Source: Lunularia cruciata (lineage: Eukaryota > Streptophyta > Marchantiopsida > Lunulariales > Lunulariaceae). Taken from it: 64,000 nt of DNA. The notes beneath the pieces were generated by a model. The model was not told where the DNA came from. It was given only the letters and a program-made list of their open reading frames with translations, and did no database searches. Of the stretch, positions 35,820-48,714 are shown piece after piece; positions within the stretch are counted from its first letter, which is position 1, and each line of letters starts with the position of its first letter. The translations under genes were made by a program, and so were the position numbers. The stretch covers positions 45,398,333 through 45,462,332 of the forward strand of contig OX419756.1 in NCBI GenBank assembly GCA_948567375.1, in the 5' to 3' direction.

Positions 35820-36975
35820 AGGGACGAGAGGATGAGGAGGTTGGACATGAGAGGAAAAAGAAGATGGGTCAAGAACAAAGGGCTTCAACTTGGAAATGTG
35901 AAAGTTCTGGTGGATGCACATTTGACAAGGTAAGGCAAGTCAATAAGCAACAAGAGAGATGATTTAAGTAACATCAAAGGGTCCTATCCAATTAAGGATG
36001 AGTTTATGAACTTGGGTATCAAGTGGGAGGGGTAGGTTACTAGAAGAGAGCATGAGCTTAGTGCCAACTTGAAAGGTGAGATCACAATGATGGTGGTCTG
36101 CACATTGTTTCTATCAATTTTGAGCAACAAGGAGATGAGATTTGGCTTGTTGGATGGATTGGGATATGGTGGTCAAGAAGGTAGAAGGGTGAGGGACATG
36201 GGATGGAGGAGGAGCACGAGAGGAATCTAGAACAAGTGGATCTTGGCCAAAATTTAGGAAGAAAGGAGAGACTTTAGTGCTTGCTTATTTGGAAGTATTT
36301 GATGCAAACTCCACAGTTGTAAGACATTCATCCCAATTGGTATAGTGGATGTTGATGAAGGCACAAAGCATATCCTCCAAGGTGCAACTTGCATGTTCAG
36401 TTTTCCCATCAGTTTGAGGATAATAGATCATGGACAAAGCAAGCTTAGTGCCAAGTATCTAGAAGAGTCCTTGCCAAATTTCCCAATGAATCAAAGATCA
36501 CAGCCAAAAATGAGTACATGAGATATCCCATGATGCTTGAAGATAGTGTCAAAGTAGATCAATGTCAATGTTGGAACATTCATTGTATCAAAGGTTAGTG
36601 CCAAATGGATTTGCTTACTAAGCTTATCCACAAACACCACAATCGGTGTGTGACCTTGCTTCATCTTGGGCAAGGACATGATGAGATCCAAGCTCACATG
36701 TTCCCATCAAGCAGATGGAAGGGAGAGTGGTTGAAGGATTCCACTTGGTTTTTGGTTACTGGCCTTGTTGCATTGGTAGCTCTCACACAATTAGACAAAC
36801 TCTCAAACATCTTGTGTCATGTTGAGCCACCACCATTGGCATTGGAGATATTTATCTTGCTATAGATTAAAATGTCATCCAAGAACACCACCATGTATCA
36901 ATCCAATAGTCTATCCAACATCCTATGCATCTGATCTATAAAGACTGTTGGAGCATTAGTGAGCCCAAAAGGTAG
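35820..36975 (-). pseudogene. Chromovirus-type gypsy reverse transcriptase/integrase fragment (inverted)
   Basis: On the minus strand 36975-36860 reads FIDQMHRMLDRLLD then VVFLDDILIYS (RT catalytic box), and 36700-36480 reads SLDLIMSLPKMKQGHTPIVVFVDKLSKQ (integrase core, first Asp). Weaker integrase sequence continues to about 35820. It matches the element at 44.7-47.3 kb but in opposite orientation, with the RNase H part deleted. Many stops. Confidence 0.75.
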
Positions 36976-37070
36976 ATCTTTGACATGTGCACCTCCAAGA
37001 AGCCCATGACTTACCAATCATTGTTCACATGGATGTAGACAAGACCTTGGGTGCTCTTGAGTACTCTACC

Positions 37071-40000
37071 TTGGATTCTATAGTGCTAGTGTTCATTTTG
37101 TGTGTTTGATCCGGAGTGGAGTGGAGTGGAGTGTTGTTCAAGGCAATGCCTTGACAAATCTGTGAAGAATTGTAGTGTTGGTAGTATTCTGCATTTGTGA
37201 TCATAGTGCTAGATTGATGCAAAGCAATTTTAGCTGAGGAAGTTATGCTTTCAATGGAGGGGTAAAATGCAATTTCAAGGCAAAGTCATTTCATGGTGAA
37301 GTAGCCTTCTTTGGGAAGAACTGAACTCATCAAAATTAAGATCAATTTGGAAGGGATTTGATGAATTATGATTATAAGTGTTGCAATTTGTGATAAGATT
37401 ATGAGTTGATCACTTATTACTCTCTTCTGAGTGTGGTTTCTACCCAAGAAATTAAAGATACAACCAAGAAGGACTGTTTATAACTTTTACTTTGTATTTG
37501 ATCATTTGTGACTTGTATCTTTGTGGGAAGTGGACTACAATATGAGTGTCTTTGCTGCACTCAATGATTTGGATCAAGGAAAGAATGAGAAGTTGAGATT
37601 ACTCTAAGTGGTTCATGGCATTATTGAACCAAGTTCTAAAGCAAGCTAGGATGGTGTGCTATTTGGATGCCTAAGCCATCACTTGGTTCCTTGGAGGCCT
37701 ATCACCAAAGATACAAATCTTTGCATGAGAGAGGAATGTAACCTCTCTTGATAGAATACTCAAACATGTCGCCCAATATGAGGCGGATCACTCTCATTTG
37801 GCTAGTATGAGTCAAGGAACCAAAGGAACCGAGAGAGGAAAGGTCAAAAGGCAAGATGAAGATTATGTTGCAGTACCTTCCCATCTTTGGGTGACTCATC
37901 TACCTCGTCAAGTTCCTCTTGTCCTTAGAAGAGGATGATAAGCCAAAGAGAAATTGATGAAAGGTGAGTTTAAGATTTTTTGAGCCCCAATGAAGAATGT
38001 CAACAAGGCGGAAAATAAGCTAGAGACTCTAACAAAGGAATTTTTGGACTTCAGATTCAAATGATAGGAGCAAAGGATAGATGAAAACCTCCTATATTTG
38101 CAAGACAAAATGTATGAGGTACTTCATGTAGAAAGTCAAGTCATACAAACACAAAGTGCTTGACCAATAGACCAGTGTACCTCATACAACAAATTTATTG
38201 GGCTCCAACCTAGGATCAAAACCCATATCAAGAATTGGATGAAGAAGTGGTCTATCAGACCCAACAAGTGCAACCACAATTGAGCACAACATTCCAAGAA
38301 CCATGTTATGGGCCAAAGGAGTATACCAATAATTCTCCACTTAGATGACCATTTCCAAACCAAAATCAACCCTAGAATGTTGTGCTTGGGGCTTGTTATA
38401 ATTACGGGTTGTTACAATTTGGTGCCCAATGCTCACCAAATTGTCTTCAGCCTCAATGACAGATTGGTTATATTCCTTTATGTGGGAATTGTAAGGGCTT
38501 GGGGCACATAATTAGTCAATGTCCCAAGCCCCTAAATCCAAACCCTCCTATGAATTATGAGGAGAGCACACCAAAATGACCCCCACCACAAGCTAAGGTA
38601 GAAGCATAGTAAATTGTATTACTTTGGAAGAGGAAGTTCCAGAGAAGTTGAATTCCACCTTGGAGGAAGAATGGCCATATGTGGAAGTGTTGTGAGTTGA
38701 AACAAATCCAAGAAAAAAGAAACATGATCCCAAGGAGGTATGTAATACCTCATATTCTTTGAGGAAGGCAAAGCAAGGTTTTTGTAAATTTATCACATCG
38801 GCTAAGGAAGAGAAGATTTTGGCTAAGTTCAAAGTAAAAGCCTTACAAAAAAAGTGAAAGAGGCCATTGGAAGAGTCCAAGATCTGAATTTGAAGGAAGT
38901 CCAAAAGGAGTGTCCTCCAGTTTTTGAAGCAAACATCCAATCAAAATTCTAGGACCTGATCCAAGCTAAGGCGGGTAAAATCAAAGTGATTTAGAACAAA
39001 ACCACTCCGGTGATCATACTTAAGAGACCCAAGGTTACTTTAGATTGGGTTGAGAATTCAACCCCAAAGCAAAAGCAAAAGCATAAGATGAAGCTAGGAA
39101 GAGTACCTTAGTATGATATTGTGGCAAATCTAGTGTCAACTTAGGCAAATGTGACGTTTAAATAGTTGTGGGAAGACAACAAGTTACATAAGAAGCAGCT
39201 GAGCTTGGCTCTCAAGAGAGTGTGGAAGATGCTCAAGAAGGATCTCCCGGCCATATATCATATTGAGCAAGAAGATTTGGGATCTTTGGAGGTAGAAGCA
39301 GAAATTGTGGGTTGTATGATCACATTTGTACCCATTGACTTGGGCTCAAGTATGAATGTGATGATGGAAGCTACCACACACAGGTTGGGGTACCATACTT
39401 TTGAACCTACACCCCAAATCCTGAAGTTTGTAGATTAATCCAAGTGTCAACATTTGGGCATGTTGTCCAATATAGTGACCATTATTGGAGGAGTACCTTT
39501 CAAACTCAACTATATTGTACTAAGACCAATGACCAAAACTGGTTATCCATTGTTGATTGGAAGATCTTTGTTGTATATTGCTTGTGTTGTGATGGACTGG
39601 CATCAACAAAAGTTGAGGTTTAAAGATCTTGAGTTTGAAGGTCACCAATTGGTGACAATCAGCTGGACAAAGGATCCTCATCTTGGGAAAACTACTTCAT
39701 CTTAAGACAAAGATAAATCTAATGATTCATTCTCCTTGTCTTTGGAAGACTTGGACCAAGAACTCTAGGTAAATTATTTGGAGTGCTACGAGGTGGAGGT
39801 TGACAATGGAAATCTGTATGATGTGGCCTCTAGTAGCAATGATTTGTATGAAGGAGGTTGCAACTCCATTCAACTCAAACTGAGCCAAGTCAGCCATTGA
39901 AGGAGTCCTCTAAATTGATGACTATCAAGATGTGGTCTTTGAAGAAGGAAAAATACTAAAAATATCCAAAATTATCCAAGACTGTCACTTCCAATGAGTT

Positions 40001-40622
40001 GGCAGATTATACTACCTTGTTTATAGAATCCTAGGATGTATTGCTTGGTGCTAGACCTGCACTTGTCATTTTTCTTAATTCCAAGTATCAATCTTGTGCT
40101 TTCATTTGTGAGTGTATGGAGAAGTTTAGATTGCAGATTGGAGGTTGTTAGATGTTGGATTCTACAACTCTGAACTTCCCTTTGTGTGTTTGATCTTGAG
40201 TAGAATGCATCCAAAGCAATGTCTTGACAGATTTGTGAGAACTGTAGTGTTGGTGTTATTTGTCATTTGTGAGTGCAGGCAAGAGATTGATGCAAAGTCA
40301 TATCAGGTGTAGAAGTTGCACCTTTGATAGAAGGTGGAATGCAATTCCGAGGTGGAGTCACTTTGTGGCAAAGTAGCCTTTTTCATCTCAACTAAATCAT
40401 CACAATCAAGATTAAATTGTAAAGGAATTGAAGAATTGTGATTTTGAGTGACCTTTGTTTGTGACAAGCTTGTTGTTGAGTACTTGTTACTCTCTTCTAG
40501 GTGTGGTTTCTACCCAAGAGATTAAAGATGAACTACAATGTTACATTTTACTTTGTTTCAAGAGAACTACCTTGTTACATTTTACCTTGTATGTGACAAT
40601 TCTTGACCCATATCTCTATGGG
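37071..40622 (+). mobile_element. Ty3/gypsy remnant with gag zinc knuckle and protease between two related repeats
   Basis: Repeats at about 37071-37531 and 40154-40622 resemble each other (TTGGATTCTA, TTTGTGTGTTTGATC, TGATGCAAAG, TACTCTCTTCT.GTGTGGTTTCTACCCAAGA), as degraded LTRs would. Between them lie a perfect CX2CX4HX4C gag knuckle (CGNCKGLGHIISQC, 38481-38522) and an aspartic protease (PIDLGSSMNVM near 39340 with ..PLLIGRSLLY and DW near 39560-39600). Stops break every frame. The left repeat is truncated where it meets other gypsy sequence. Confidence 0.65.
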
Positions 40623-40639
40623 AACAAACCTTTACTCAC

Positions 40640-41240
40640 CTATTATTGCAGAAGTGGTACTTATTGGGTTGTCACAAACTACCTTCACAACTGATTGGGG
40701 CACTTATGCTTACAATATAATGCCAATCAGGTTATACAACACACTTGTTACCTTTAAAAGGATGATGGCAACCATCTCCAAGGAATACCTATGCAAGTTT
40801 ATGGATATCTTCATAGATGATTTTTGTGCTTTTGGAAAGCAAAGGGAACACCTCTCCTTCTTGAGGAAAATACTGGATAGATGCTGATATATTGGACTAT
40901 CCTTACATCCCAATAAGTGCTACTTTTCCATGAGTAAAGAGATACTCCTTAGACACTTAGTATCAAGTAGAGGCATGGAGATAGATGTCAAAAAGGTCAA
41001 AGTGATCAAGGCTTTGGAAGCACCAAGGAGCTTGAGAGAACTTTGGCCTTTTCTAGAACATGTATGCTACTACAAATGGATAATAGCATAGTATGCAACT
41101 TTGGTAGCACCACTCACCAAACTATTGAAGAAGCCATAGGAGTATGTGTGGTCAACACATCAAGAGTATGCCTTTGCAGTAATGAAGACCAAGTTGGTAG
41201 AAGCACCTATCATGCAAGTTGCTTATTGAGATAACTTGTT
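40640..41240 (+). pseudogene. Gypsy reverse transcriptase fragment
   Basis: TYAYNIMPIRLYNTLVTFKRMM, KFMDIFIDDFCAFGKQREHL (catalytic IDD), SLHPNKCYF and LLRHLVSSRGMEIDVKKVKVIKALEAP follow the gypsy RT order with two stops. It lies just to the right of the presumed right LTR of the neighbouring remnant, so it belongs to another copy or the LTR-like piece was inserted. Confidence 0.75.
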
Positions 41241-41350
41241 TGATGTTGTTGCAACCCATCTAATGTTTCCTTAGGTGGACTTTCTATTCTTTTTTTTCCC
41301 CTATATAGCATATCATGTTGAGTAGGATGATGCTTGAAGATATAAAGTAT

Positions 41351-41420
41351 GGTGACTCTTTAGGAACTTTTCATGGTGATTTATACCTCAATCACCATGA
41401 AAAGTTCCTAAAGAGTCACC
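41351..41420. repeat. Perfect palindrome, 31-bp arms, 8-base loop
   Basis: Bases 41351-41381 (GGTGACTCTTTAGGAACTTT...) and 41390-41420 are exact reverse complements around the loop TATACCTC. No ORF crosses it. The surrounding sequence is decayed retroelement, so a perfect pairing here is either recent (template switching or inverted duplication) or kept. Confidence 0.97.
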
Positions 41421-42197
41421 CTAAGAGAGGAGCACATCTTTGAGTTCAAGGTACCGTAAACACTAGTGTGGGATGACATGTCAGAGGCCACTATCAATCA
41501 GTAATGCTTCAACTTCTTGCTTAACAAGGTATTGACATGTAGGATAAAGAACCAATTTTAGTATCCATCAGTCCTCATCCCACTTCACACATGCATGGAC
41601 CATGACACTTCACCAAAAAATACCTGCCAAAATCTCAAACAGATTGATTAAAATGTATAAATGTAGTGGCCTCACAAGGAAGTAAAGTTTAATTGAATTG
41701 TCTTGATGCTCTACCCATTCTTGGAGTGATTTAAGTTGTGTGGGTGCAAACAGTTGAGGAGCAAGAAGAGCTTAGAACCTTTGAGCAATTTGAAAGATTG
41801 TGAGAGAGGGTGATAGGGATGAGAGTGCAAAGTGAGAATTAGGTTTGAGATGCACTTTAATACCATGATGTCTCCCATGAAGAAGAAGACTAGCACCAAA
41901 TTGCAATCACCTAGAGTAGAGAAGTGGGTATACTATTGCTATATAGAGTACCTAAATTCAACACATCTATGCTTTTTGTTGTTGATTTGGGGTTTTCCAT
42001 ACATCCCTATGGTACAAGACATTAAGGAGAGGAAGAACCCAAACTTCTTTGACTTGAGAGGAAACGTGTTTGCATGTGTCATGGTGCAAAATAGTGGGAA
42101 CTCATCTACAATAACCTTAGGTGGGAACCCATCTATAGGAACCCTTAGGCCATAACCCATCCACATGAGGCCTCAAGTTAAAACTATCACTAAGAGT
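41421..42197. other. Stretch before the chromovirus, no gene recognised
   Basis: A 107-codon plus-strand ORF (41832-42155) has no recognisable domain and no support beyond being open. The rest is AT-rich and stop-filled. It is the left flank of the element starting at 42198. Confidence 0.4.
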
Positions 42198-42667
42198 TGT
42201 TAGTACAATAACAATATAGAGTTTAGTGACAAAGTTATTCAAGGCTAACAAAGTAGCAAATGGGCCCCCTAGAATATTCTAGAAGTATCTAAGAAGCTAC
42301 GTGGTACACTCACAAGTATTGAGTAATGTGTGTATGTTAAGTGGTGACTTCTAGGAGGATGCTTCTTGTGAAGTTTCTCATCTAGCTTAGCTTGCATCCC
42401 AAGTAGGTACCTTCTAGGAAGAAGCTTCCAACTAGCTTAGCTTGCACGCCAAGTAGGCAACTTCAAAAGGAAGCTTCTCTATTAACTTGGCTTGCATTCT
42501 AAGAAAGTAGCTTAAGGAGCTTCTTGAGAAGCTTCTCAAGAGCCTTGTATGCTCCCTATAAATACCAAAGCGGAAGCTCATGGTAAGTATTCAAAGTTTC
42601 CCACACTCAAGTGTCCCAATGTGATCTTCCATTCTCCTATTTCTCTTCTTGGTCTTAGTCTTTTACA
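42198..42667 (+). repeat. 5' LTR of the chromovirus
   Basis: About 470 bases. CCCTATAAATACC near 42553 is the likely TATA region. It ends in CTTTTACA immediately before the primer site. The exact left end is uncertain by about 10 bases because the start differs from the 3' LTR (TGTTAGTACAATAAC versus TGTAAC). Confidence 0.75.
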
Positions 42668-42680
42668 TTGGTATCATAGC

Positions 42681-45600
42681 AAAAATAAGATGGATAGAAT
42701 TTATGGACCATCAAATCCATTTTTGCCAAACCATTGGGATTTTTGTATTTGGCTATTACCCAAGCATCATTTCACATAGTTCATCACTTCCCAATTTGGG
42801 CAGAATTATTTGAATACAATCACTTTGTCTGAGGATCCCTTGGTACTTCCAATTATAATTTATAGAGACTGGTGGATGTGTTGTATTTATGTGTTAATAA
42901 TTGAATAAATTGAGAGTAGTGTGATAGAGTAGTAGCCATGGCAGCAATGCCCAAGGTTATCATTGCTAAGCAGTGACAAATCAAGCACCTTATTTGATTG
43001 TTGGATAAACAAGACCATCAACAACAAGAGCACTTACAAAGAGCACCAGTTTGAGAAGAAGAAGACCAAATCTGATTTCCAAAACCCAAGGTATTTGAAG
43101 GCAAGAATCTCTCAGATGTAGTGGGGAATTTTATGGTGATTGCAAATATTATTTCAAAGCTACCAATCTTCAAGATGAATAGAAATAGATTCTCTTGGCT
43201 TCTAGCCAATTGGATGGAGTAGCAAAGCTATAACGGCAAAAGTGGAGCAAGCCAAATAGAAATTTGTTGCATCAATCTTGACTTGGGCAGAATTCAAGAG
43301 TGCAATAATTGGTCAATTCCAAGCTATAAATGTCACATGAGCTGCATGAGATAGGTTGGCAAAGTTGCGGCAAAATAGCTCCACAAGAAGTTACATTATG
43401 TAACTCCAAAACACCATCATGCAAATTCTAGATATACTAGAATGTGAAGCTTTGGATCAATTTGTGAGGAGCTTGAAGTCACAAACCAAATTAGAGGTAA
43501 CTATGCAAGAGCCACAGCACTTGGAAGAAGCCACGCGGTTGATTGAACGCTTTGATTCTTTGGTTGTAACAACTTGGTCTTGACCTCCACAAAACCTACC
43601 AATACTCTACACATGGGTGGAGGAGCTGACACCAATGGAGATTGATGTCATTCAATGGAGACCACTTGGCACTATAGATAGAGAAAAATTGCAACAAAAT
43701 GGTAGTTGTTTCTATTCTTGTCAAATTGGACATTGCATCATTGAATGTTCACTCAAGAATGAGTGACCTCAACAAGTTGCCAAAATGGAGTTTGTGGAGC
43801 AAGAAATCAAGGAAACAAGGAATCCTAATATAAGATTTCAAGCTGCCTATTGGGACTTGATTAGTTCCAATAGGATTGAAGGCTTGACCTATGTAAATTT
43901 GCTTCACTTGCAAGGTATGATATATCATTGTGGTTGTAGGATTTTGGTTGATTTTAGAAGTTCAAAAAATTGCATAGCCATGCAATTAGCCAAGGAATTA
44001 TGTGTTTGTATCAAGCTAGTAATTGGAAGCAAATTGATGATGACGGATGGTAGAAAGGATTCTACATTTTGTACCTCACATCTTGTTACATTTAGGATTG
44101 GAAAGGAGTATTTGGAATGTATGAGGTTTGTAGTGGCACCTCTACACTATGATATCATTATGGGTTTGCTTTAGCTTGAACATTATAAGATTCAATTTGA
44201 TTGGACCCGATGACAAATTCAAGTACAACACCAAGATAAGAATTTCTGATTAGGCTGTCTGGCATCTTTGAGTAAGACACCTAAGAATAGTCAGTCCCAA
44301 GATGGGAAGTTTGTCAAGAAAGTAACCATAGAGCGATCTTTGAAGGAAGATAAGTTCCAAAATGGGAAGTTTGTCAAGAATGTAGTCATTGAGCAAGCTT
44401 TGAAGGAAGATAAGTCCCAAGATAGGAAGTTTGTGAAGAAAGTAGCCGTAGAGCAAACTTTGAAGGAAGATAAGTCCAAAGATGGAAAATTTTGTCAATG
44501 AAGCAGCTATAGAGCAAGCTTTGGAGGAAGATAAGTCCATTTTTGCGGTGTAGATCAAGCTAATTGCACAAGGAGAATCTAAGGAGTGTCAAGAGCCTCA
44601 TCAAGCAATAGTTGATCAAATAGTTTAGGAGTTTGTGGACGTGTTTCTGTATGATCTGCCAATAGGATTTATGCCCTTCAAGATTGAGTTATTGCCAAGG
44701 AATACTCTAGTGAGTAGACCAATCTATCGGCTCTCACCAAAGAACTTGGAGGAGTTGCAAATAACACTTATGGAGTTTTTGAAGAGAGATTTCATATGAT
44801 ATAGTACATCTCCTTGGAGAGCACCGATACTATTTATTCCAAAGAAGGATGGAGGAATTTATTTTTATATTGATTACCATGGGCTCTATAAACAAATAAT
44901 GAAGAATGCATATCCCTTGACTTGAATTGATGACTTGCTTGACCAATTGAGTGGAGCATGATACTTCTCCAAGTTGGACTCTTGTAGTGGTTATTGGCAA
45001 ATCCTTATTGATATGGAAGATGTGCACAAGATTGCCTTTTGCACAAGGTATGAGCATTTTGAATGGAGAGTTCTACCTTTTGGGTTCATTAATCCTTGAG
45101 CAGTCTTCATGGATTAGATGCATTGGGCGTACGATGGACTACTAGATTGGTATGTGGTGGTGTTCTTGGATGATATTTTAATCTATAGTAAGATAGAGGC
45201 TGAACACACAAATCATATGCAAAAAGTCCTAAGGCAACTATGTCAATGGAAGTTTTATTGCAAGAAGTCAAAGTGTGCCTTTTAGCAAAAGGAAGTTACC
45301 TTCTTGGATCACAAAATCTCATCAGAAGGGATCAAGAAAATCAAGACCATTATTGATTGGCCTACTCCAAAGGATGTCATAAAGGTGCAAGCATTTAATA
45401 GATTGATAAGCTTTTACCAATGGTTCATCCATTATTATGCACACATCGCAACACTATTGACCAACCTCTTGGGGAAAAATCAAGCTTTTAGTAGACCGCC
45501 AAGCATGTAGAAGCATTCCAGAAGCTGAAACATATAGTGTCTTCAAGACCCATTCTTCAACCATATGATCCTCAACTACCTTGTGTGGTTGACTTTGATG

Positions 45601-47558
45601 CTTCTAACTTTGCCAATTGGAGTTGTGTTGCAACAAGAATTCCCAAATGGGTTGCATCCCATTGTCTTTGTGTCTTGCCAATTAAACACCACAGAAAGGA
45701 ATTACTTTGCATGAGAGAAGGAACAACTAACAATGATATATGCCACCAAGGTATAGAAAAAATTATCTCTTGGGAAAACAAGTGATCATGCAAACCAATC
45801 ACAAACTCTTGTTGCAAACATTACATTTGGAACACATGAAGAGTCGACATCATCAATAAGAGGAGCAACTCCAATTTTTTGACATCAAAATTGAGTAAAA
45901 ACCCAGTTGATTTCATGTCATCCTTGATGTTCTATCACAATGACTTGGATTGAAGTCTCTTCTTCTCATCATAATAGCAATTACGACAGTGTATGTTGAC
46001 TCCAAGGTCAAAATTGAGTTTAGGATAGCTCTACAACACAATCCTTTCTTTCAAATGGTACAAGGTTGTCTTACAACATGCAAGACGGAGTACAACACCT
46101 TCTTCTTCAAGGAAAGCCTTCTATTCCATGAGGACTAGATATATGTTCCAACCAAGGGTGACCTCCAACTTGTGCGCCTCCAAGAAGCCCATGACTTACT
46201 AATCGCTGGTCACATGAGTGTAGACAAGACCTTGCATACCCTCTAATGCCAATGGTGGTGGCCCAAAATGGCACAAGATGTTTGAGAGTTTATCCAATTG
46301 TGTGAGAGCTACCAATGTAACAAGGCCAACAACCAAAAATTGAGTGGACTCCTTCAACCACTCCACATTCCATCTACTCAATAGGAACACATGAGCTTGG
46401 ATCTCATTACATCCTTGCCCAAGACAAGTAAGGTCACATAGCAATAGTGGTATTTGTGGAAAAGCTTAGTAAGTAAATCTATTTGGCACCAACCTTTGAT
46501 ACCATGGATGCTCCAACGTTGGTGCAAATCTACTTTGATATTGTCTTCAAGCATCGTAGGATGCCTCATGTACTCATCTCCGACCGTGATCCTTGATTCA
46601 CTAGAAAATTTTGGCAAGCACTCTTCTAGATACTTGGCACCAAACTTGCTTTGTCCACCGCTTATCATCCTCAAATTGATGGACAAACTGAACATGAAAT
46701 TTGCACCTTGGAGGGTATGCTTTGTGCCTTTGTCAACATTCACCATACCAATTAAGATGAATATCTTGCAAGTATGGAGTTTGCATACAATAATTCCAAA
46801 TAGGTAAGCATGAGATTCTCTCCTTAATTTTGGCCAAGATCCACTTGTTCTAGAATCTCTTCTTTCTCCTCTTCCATCTCATGTCCCTCATACTTCCACC
46901 TTCTCAAGCACCATATCCCAATCCCTCCAACAAGCCAAATCTCATCTCCTTGTTGCTCAAAATCATCAAAAGCAATATGTAGACCCACCATTGTCATGAT
47001 CTCACCTTTCAATTTAGTGATAAGGTCATGTTCTTGTCCAATAATCTACCTCTCACACTTGGGTATTGTCATGATCTCACCTTTCAAGTTGGTGATAAGG
47101 TCATGTTCTTGTGTAATAATCTACCTCTCACACTTGATACCCAAGTCTGTAAACTTGCTCCTAATTGGATAGAACCCTTTGATGTCACCCTAATCACTTT
47201 TCTTGTTGCTTATTGACTTTCCTTGCCTTGTCATATGCACATCCACCCTGTCTTTCATATTTCCAAGTTGAAATCCTTTGTTCCTAATCCATCTTCTTTT
47301 TCCTCTTGTGTCCAACTTCCTCTTCCTCCTGTCCCTATCAATAACCATGAAGAGTATGAAGTTGATTGGATCCTTTCATGTTACTACATTTAACAAGGCC
47401 GTCAACAATATATAGAGTACATAATCATGTAGAAAGGGTATTCCTTTCATTATGCTACTTGAGAGTCTCTTTCTCATTTGCAAAATCCACAAACGACCAT
47501 CTAGGAGTTTGAAGCTTCAATGGCAATGAGGACGTCACCAACTAGCAATGGAGGAATG
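42681..47558 (+). pseudogene. Chromovirus gag-pol remnant with relict chromodomain
   Basis: The order is gag (FPKPKVFEGKNLSD near 43075), a degraded knuckle (about 43710), a protease in which the catalytic DSG is lost (ILVDFRSSKN near 43945), a 20-residue tandem repeat (44294-44540), RT (RPIYRLSPKNLEELQ, IPKKDGG, KLDSCSGYWQI, VVFLDDILIYSK; 44700-45200), RNase H (about 45540-45900), integrase (HEHMSLDLI-like region, 46370-46760) and, at 47225-47510, FHISKLK followed by EEYEVDWIL ... KGYSFHYATWESLSHLQN, the chromodomain signature with two internal stops. Chromodomains steer such elements to heterochromatin. More than ten stops or frameshifts disrupt it. Confidence 0.85.
44294..44540 (+). repeat. 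60-bp coding tandem repeat (4 units) between protease and RT
   Basis: The unit encodes about 20 residues, SQDGKFVKKVTIERSLKEDK, repeated with small changes at 44294, 44354, 44414 and 44474 (anchor GATGGGAAGT at 44301, 44361, 44421, 44481). The first three are in one open frame; the fourth has a one-base shift. Lys/Glu-rich and probably helical. I know of no such array as a standard chromovirus part. Confidence 0.9.
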
Positions 47559-48020
47559 TGTAACAATATGGAGTTTAGTGACAAAGTTAGTCAAGGCTAA
47601 CAAAGTAACAAATGGGTCAAATAATCCTAGAATATTCTAAAAGTATCTAGGAAGCTACTTGGTACCCTCACAAGTATTGAGTAACATGCATGCCAAGTGG
47701 CAACTTTCAGGAAGAAGCTCCTTGGGAAGCTTCTCAGCTAGCTTACCTTGCGTCCTACATAAGTAGCTTCTAAAAGCTTCCAATTAGCTTAGCTTGCACG
47801 CCAAGTAGGTGGTTTTTAGAAGGAAATTTCTTGAGAAGCTTCCTTGTTAACTTGGCTTGCATTCCAAGAAAGTGGCTCAAGGAAGGCTCTTGAGAAGTTT
47901 CTCAAGAGCCTTGTATCCTCCCTATAAATACCAAAGCCAAAGCTAATGTTGGACATTCAAAGTTTTACACACTCAAGTGTCCCAATATGGTCTTCCATTC
48001 TCTTATTTCTCTCTTTGATC

Positions 48021-48714
48021 TATAATACCCTTTTATGCATATATGTAGTATTGTGATATTTAGTTTGGTATTACTAGTACTTGAGAGATATTATTAATAT
48101 AGAGATAAAGGACGATTCTACATTAGTCATGATTAGTTAAAGTTAGTCATAGCTAAGATAAACAGGACCTTACTTTAGAGGAAGTGGAAAAGATGAGCAC
48201 CACTATTTTGGAATCTAGTGTGTTGACTTGGTATTATTCCTAAGTGTTTGGCTTTGAGGAAAAAGTTGAGAATTCTTGGGCTCGCAAGCCTTTTTGTTTT
48301 AGATTCTTCTATAGTCCAAGGATAGCCTATGTGAAGGAATCCTTGACTTAGTGGTTGGGTCAAGATAAGATCACATGCTTAGTAGAATATACCCATGTGG
48401 ATGGATATTCTTTTATACTTTTTGACTTTACTTGACTTTTAGCCTAGTAACTTGAGTTACTCTAGTAATTAGTAACTTTGGTGCATAATTATTTCACAAG
48501 TATATGAACTAGGGGTGAGGAGGTACTCATCATCCTTTCATTTGAAACTATCTCTTTCTCTCATTGAGTTCTTTATTGAGCAATGTCTTGAGTCTTGGAG
48601 TGTTAGCCTTGGAGGAGTATGATGGAGTTGGGGTTCCTTGCCTTCTTAGTCCATGGTGCACTACCATAGTAGCCGTCAAAGGTTCATCCAGAGTGAAAGA
48701 CAGACCAGCTCACA
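48021..48714 (+). repeat. 5' LTR of nested gypsy element
   Basis: Matches the 3' LTR throughout. The first bases read TATAATACCC instead of TGTAACACCC, so the canonical TG start is mutated. It ends CAGCTCACA. Confidence 0.88.

Noticed and set aside
44250-44558. 102-codon minus-strand ORF over the 60-bp repeat
   Set aside because: The plus frame continues the chromovirus pol order; the minus frame is a shadow of the repeat.
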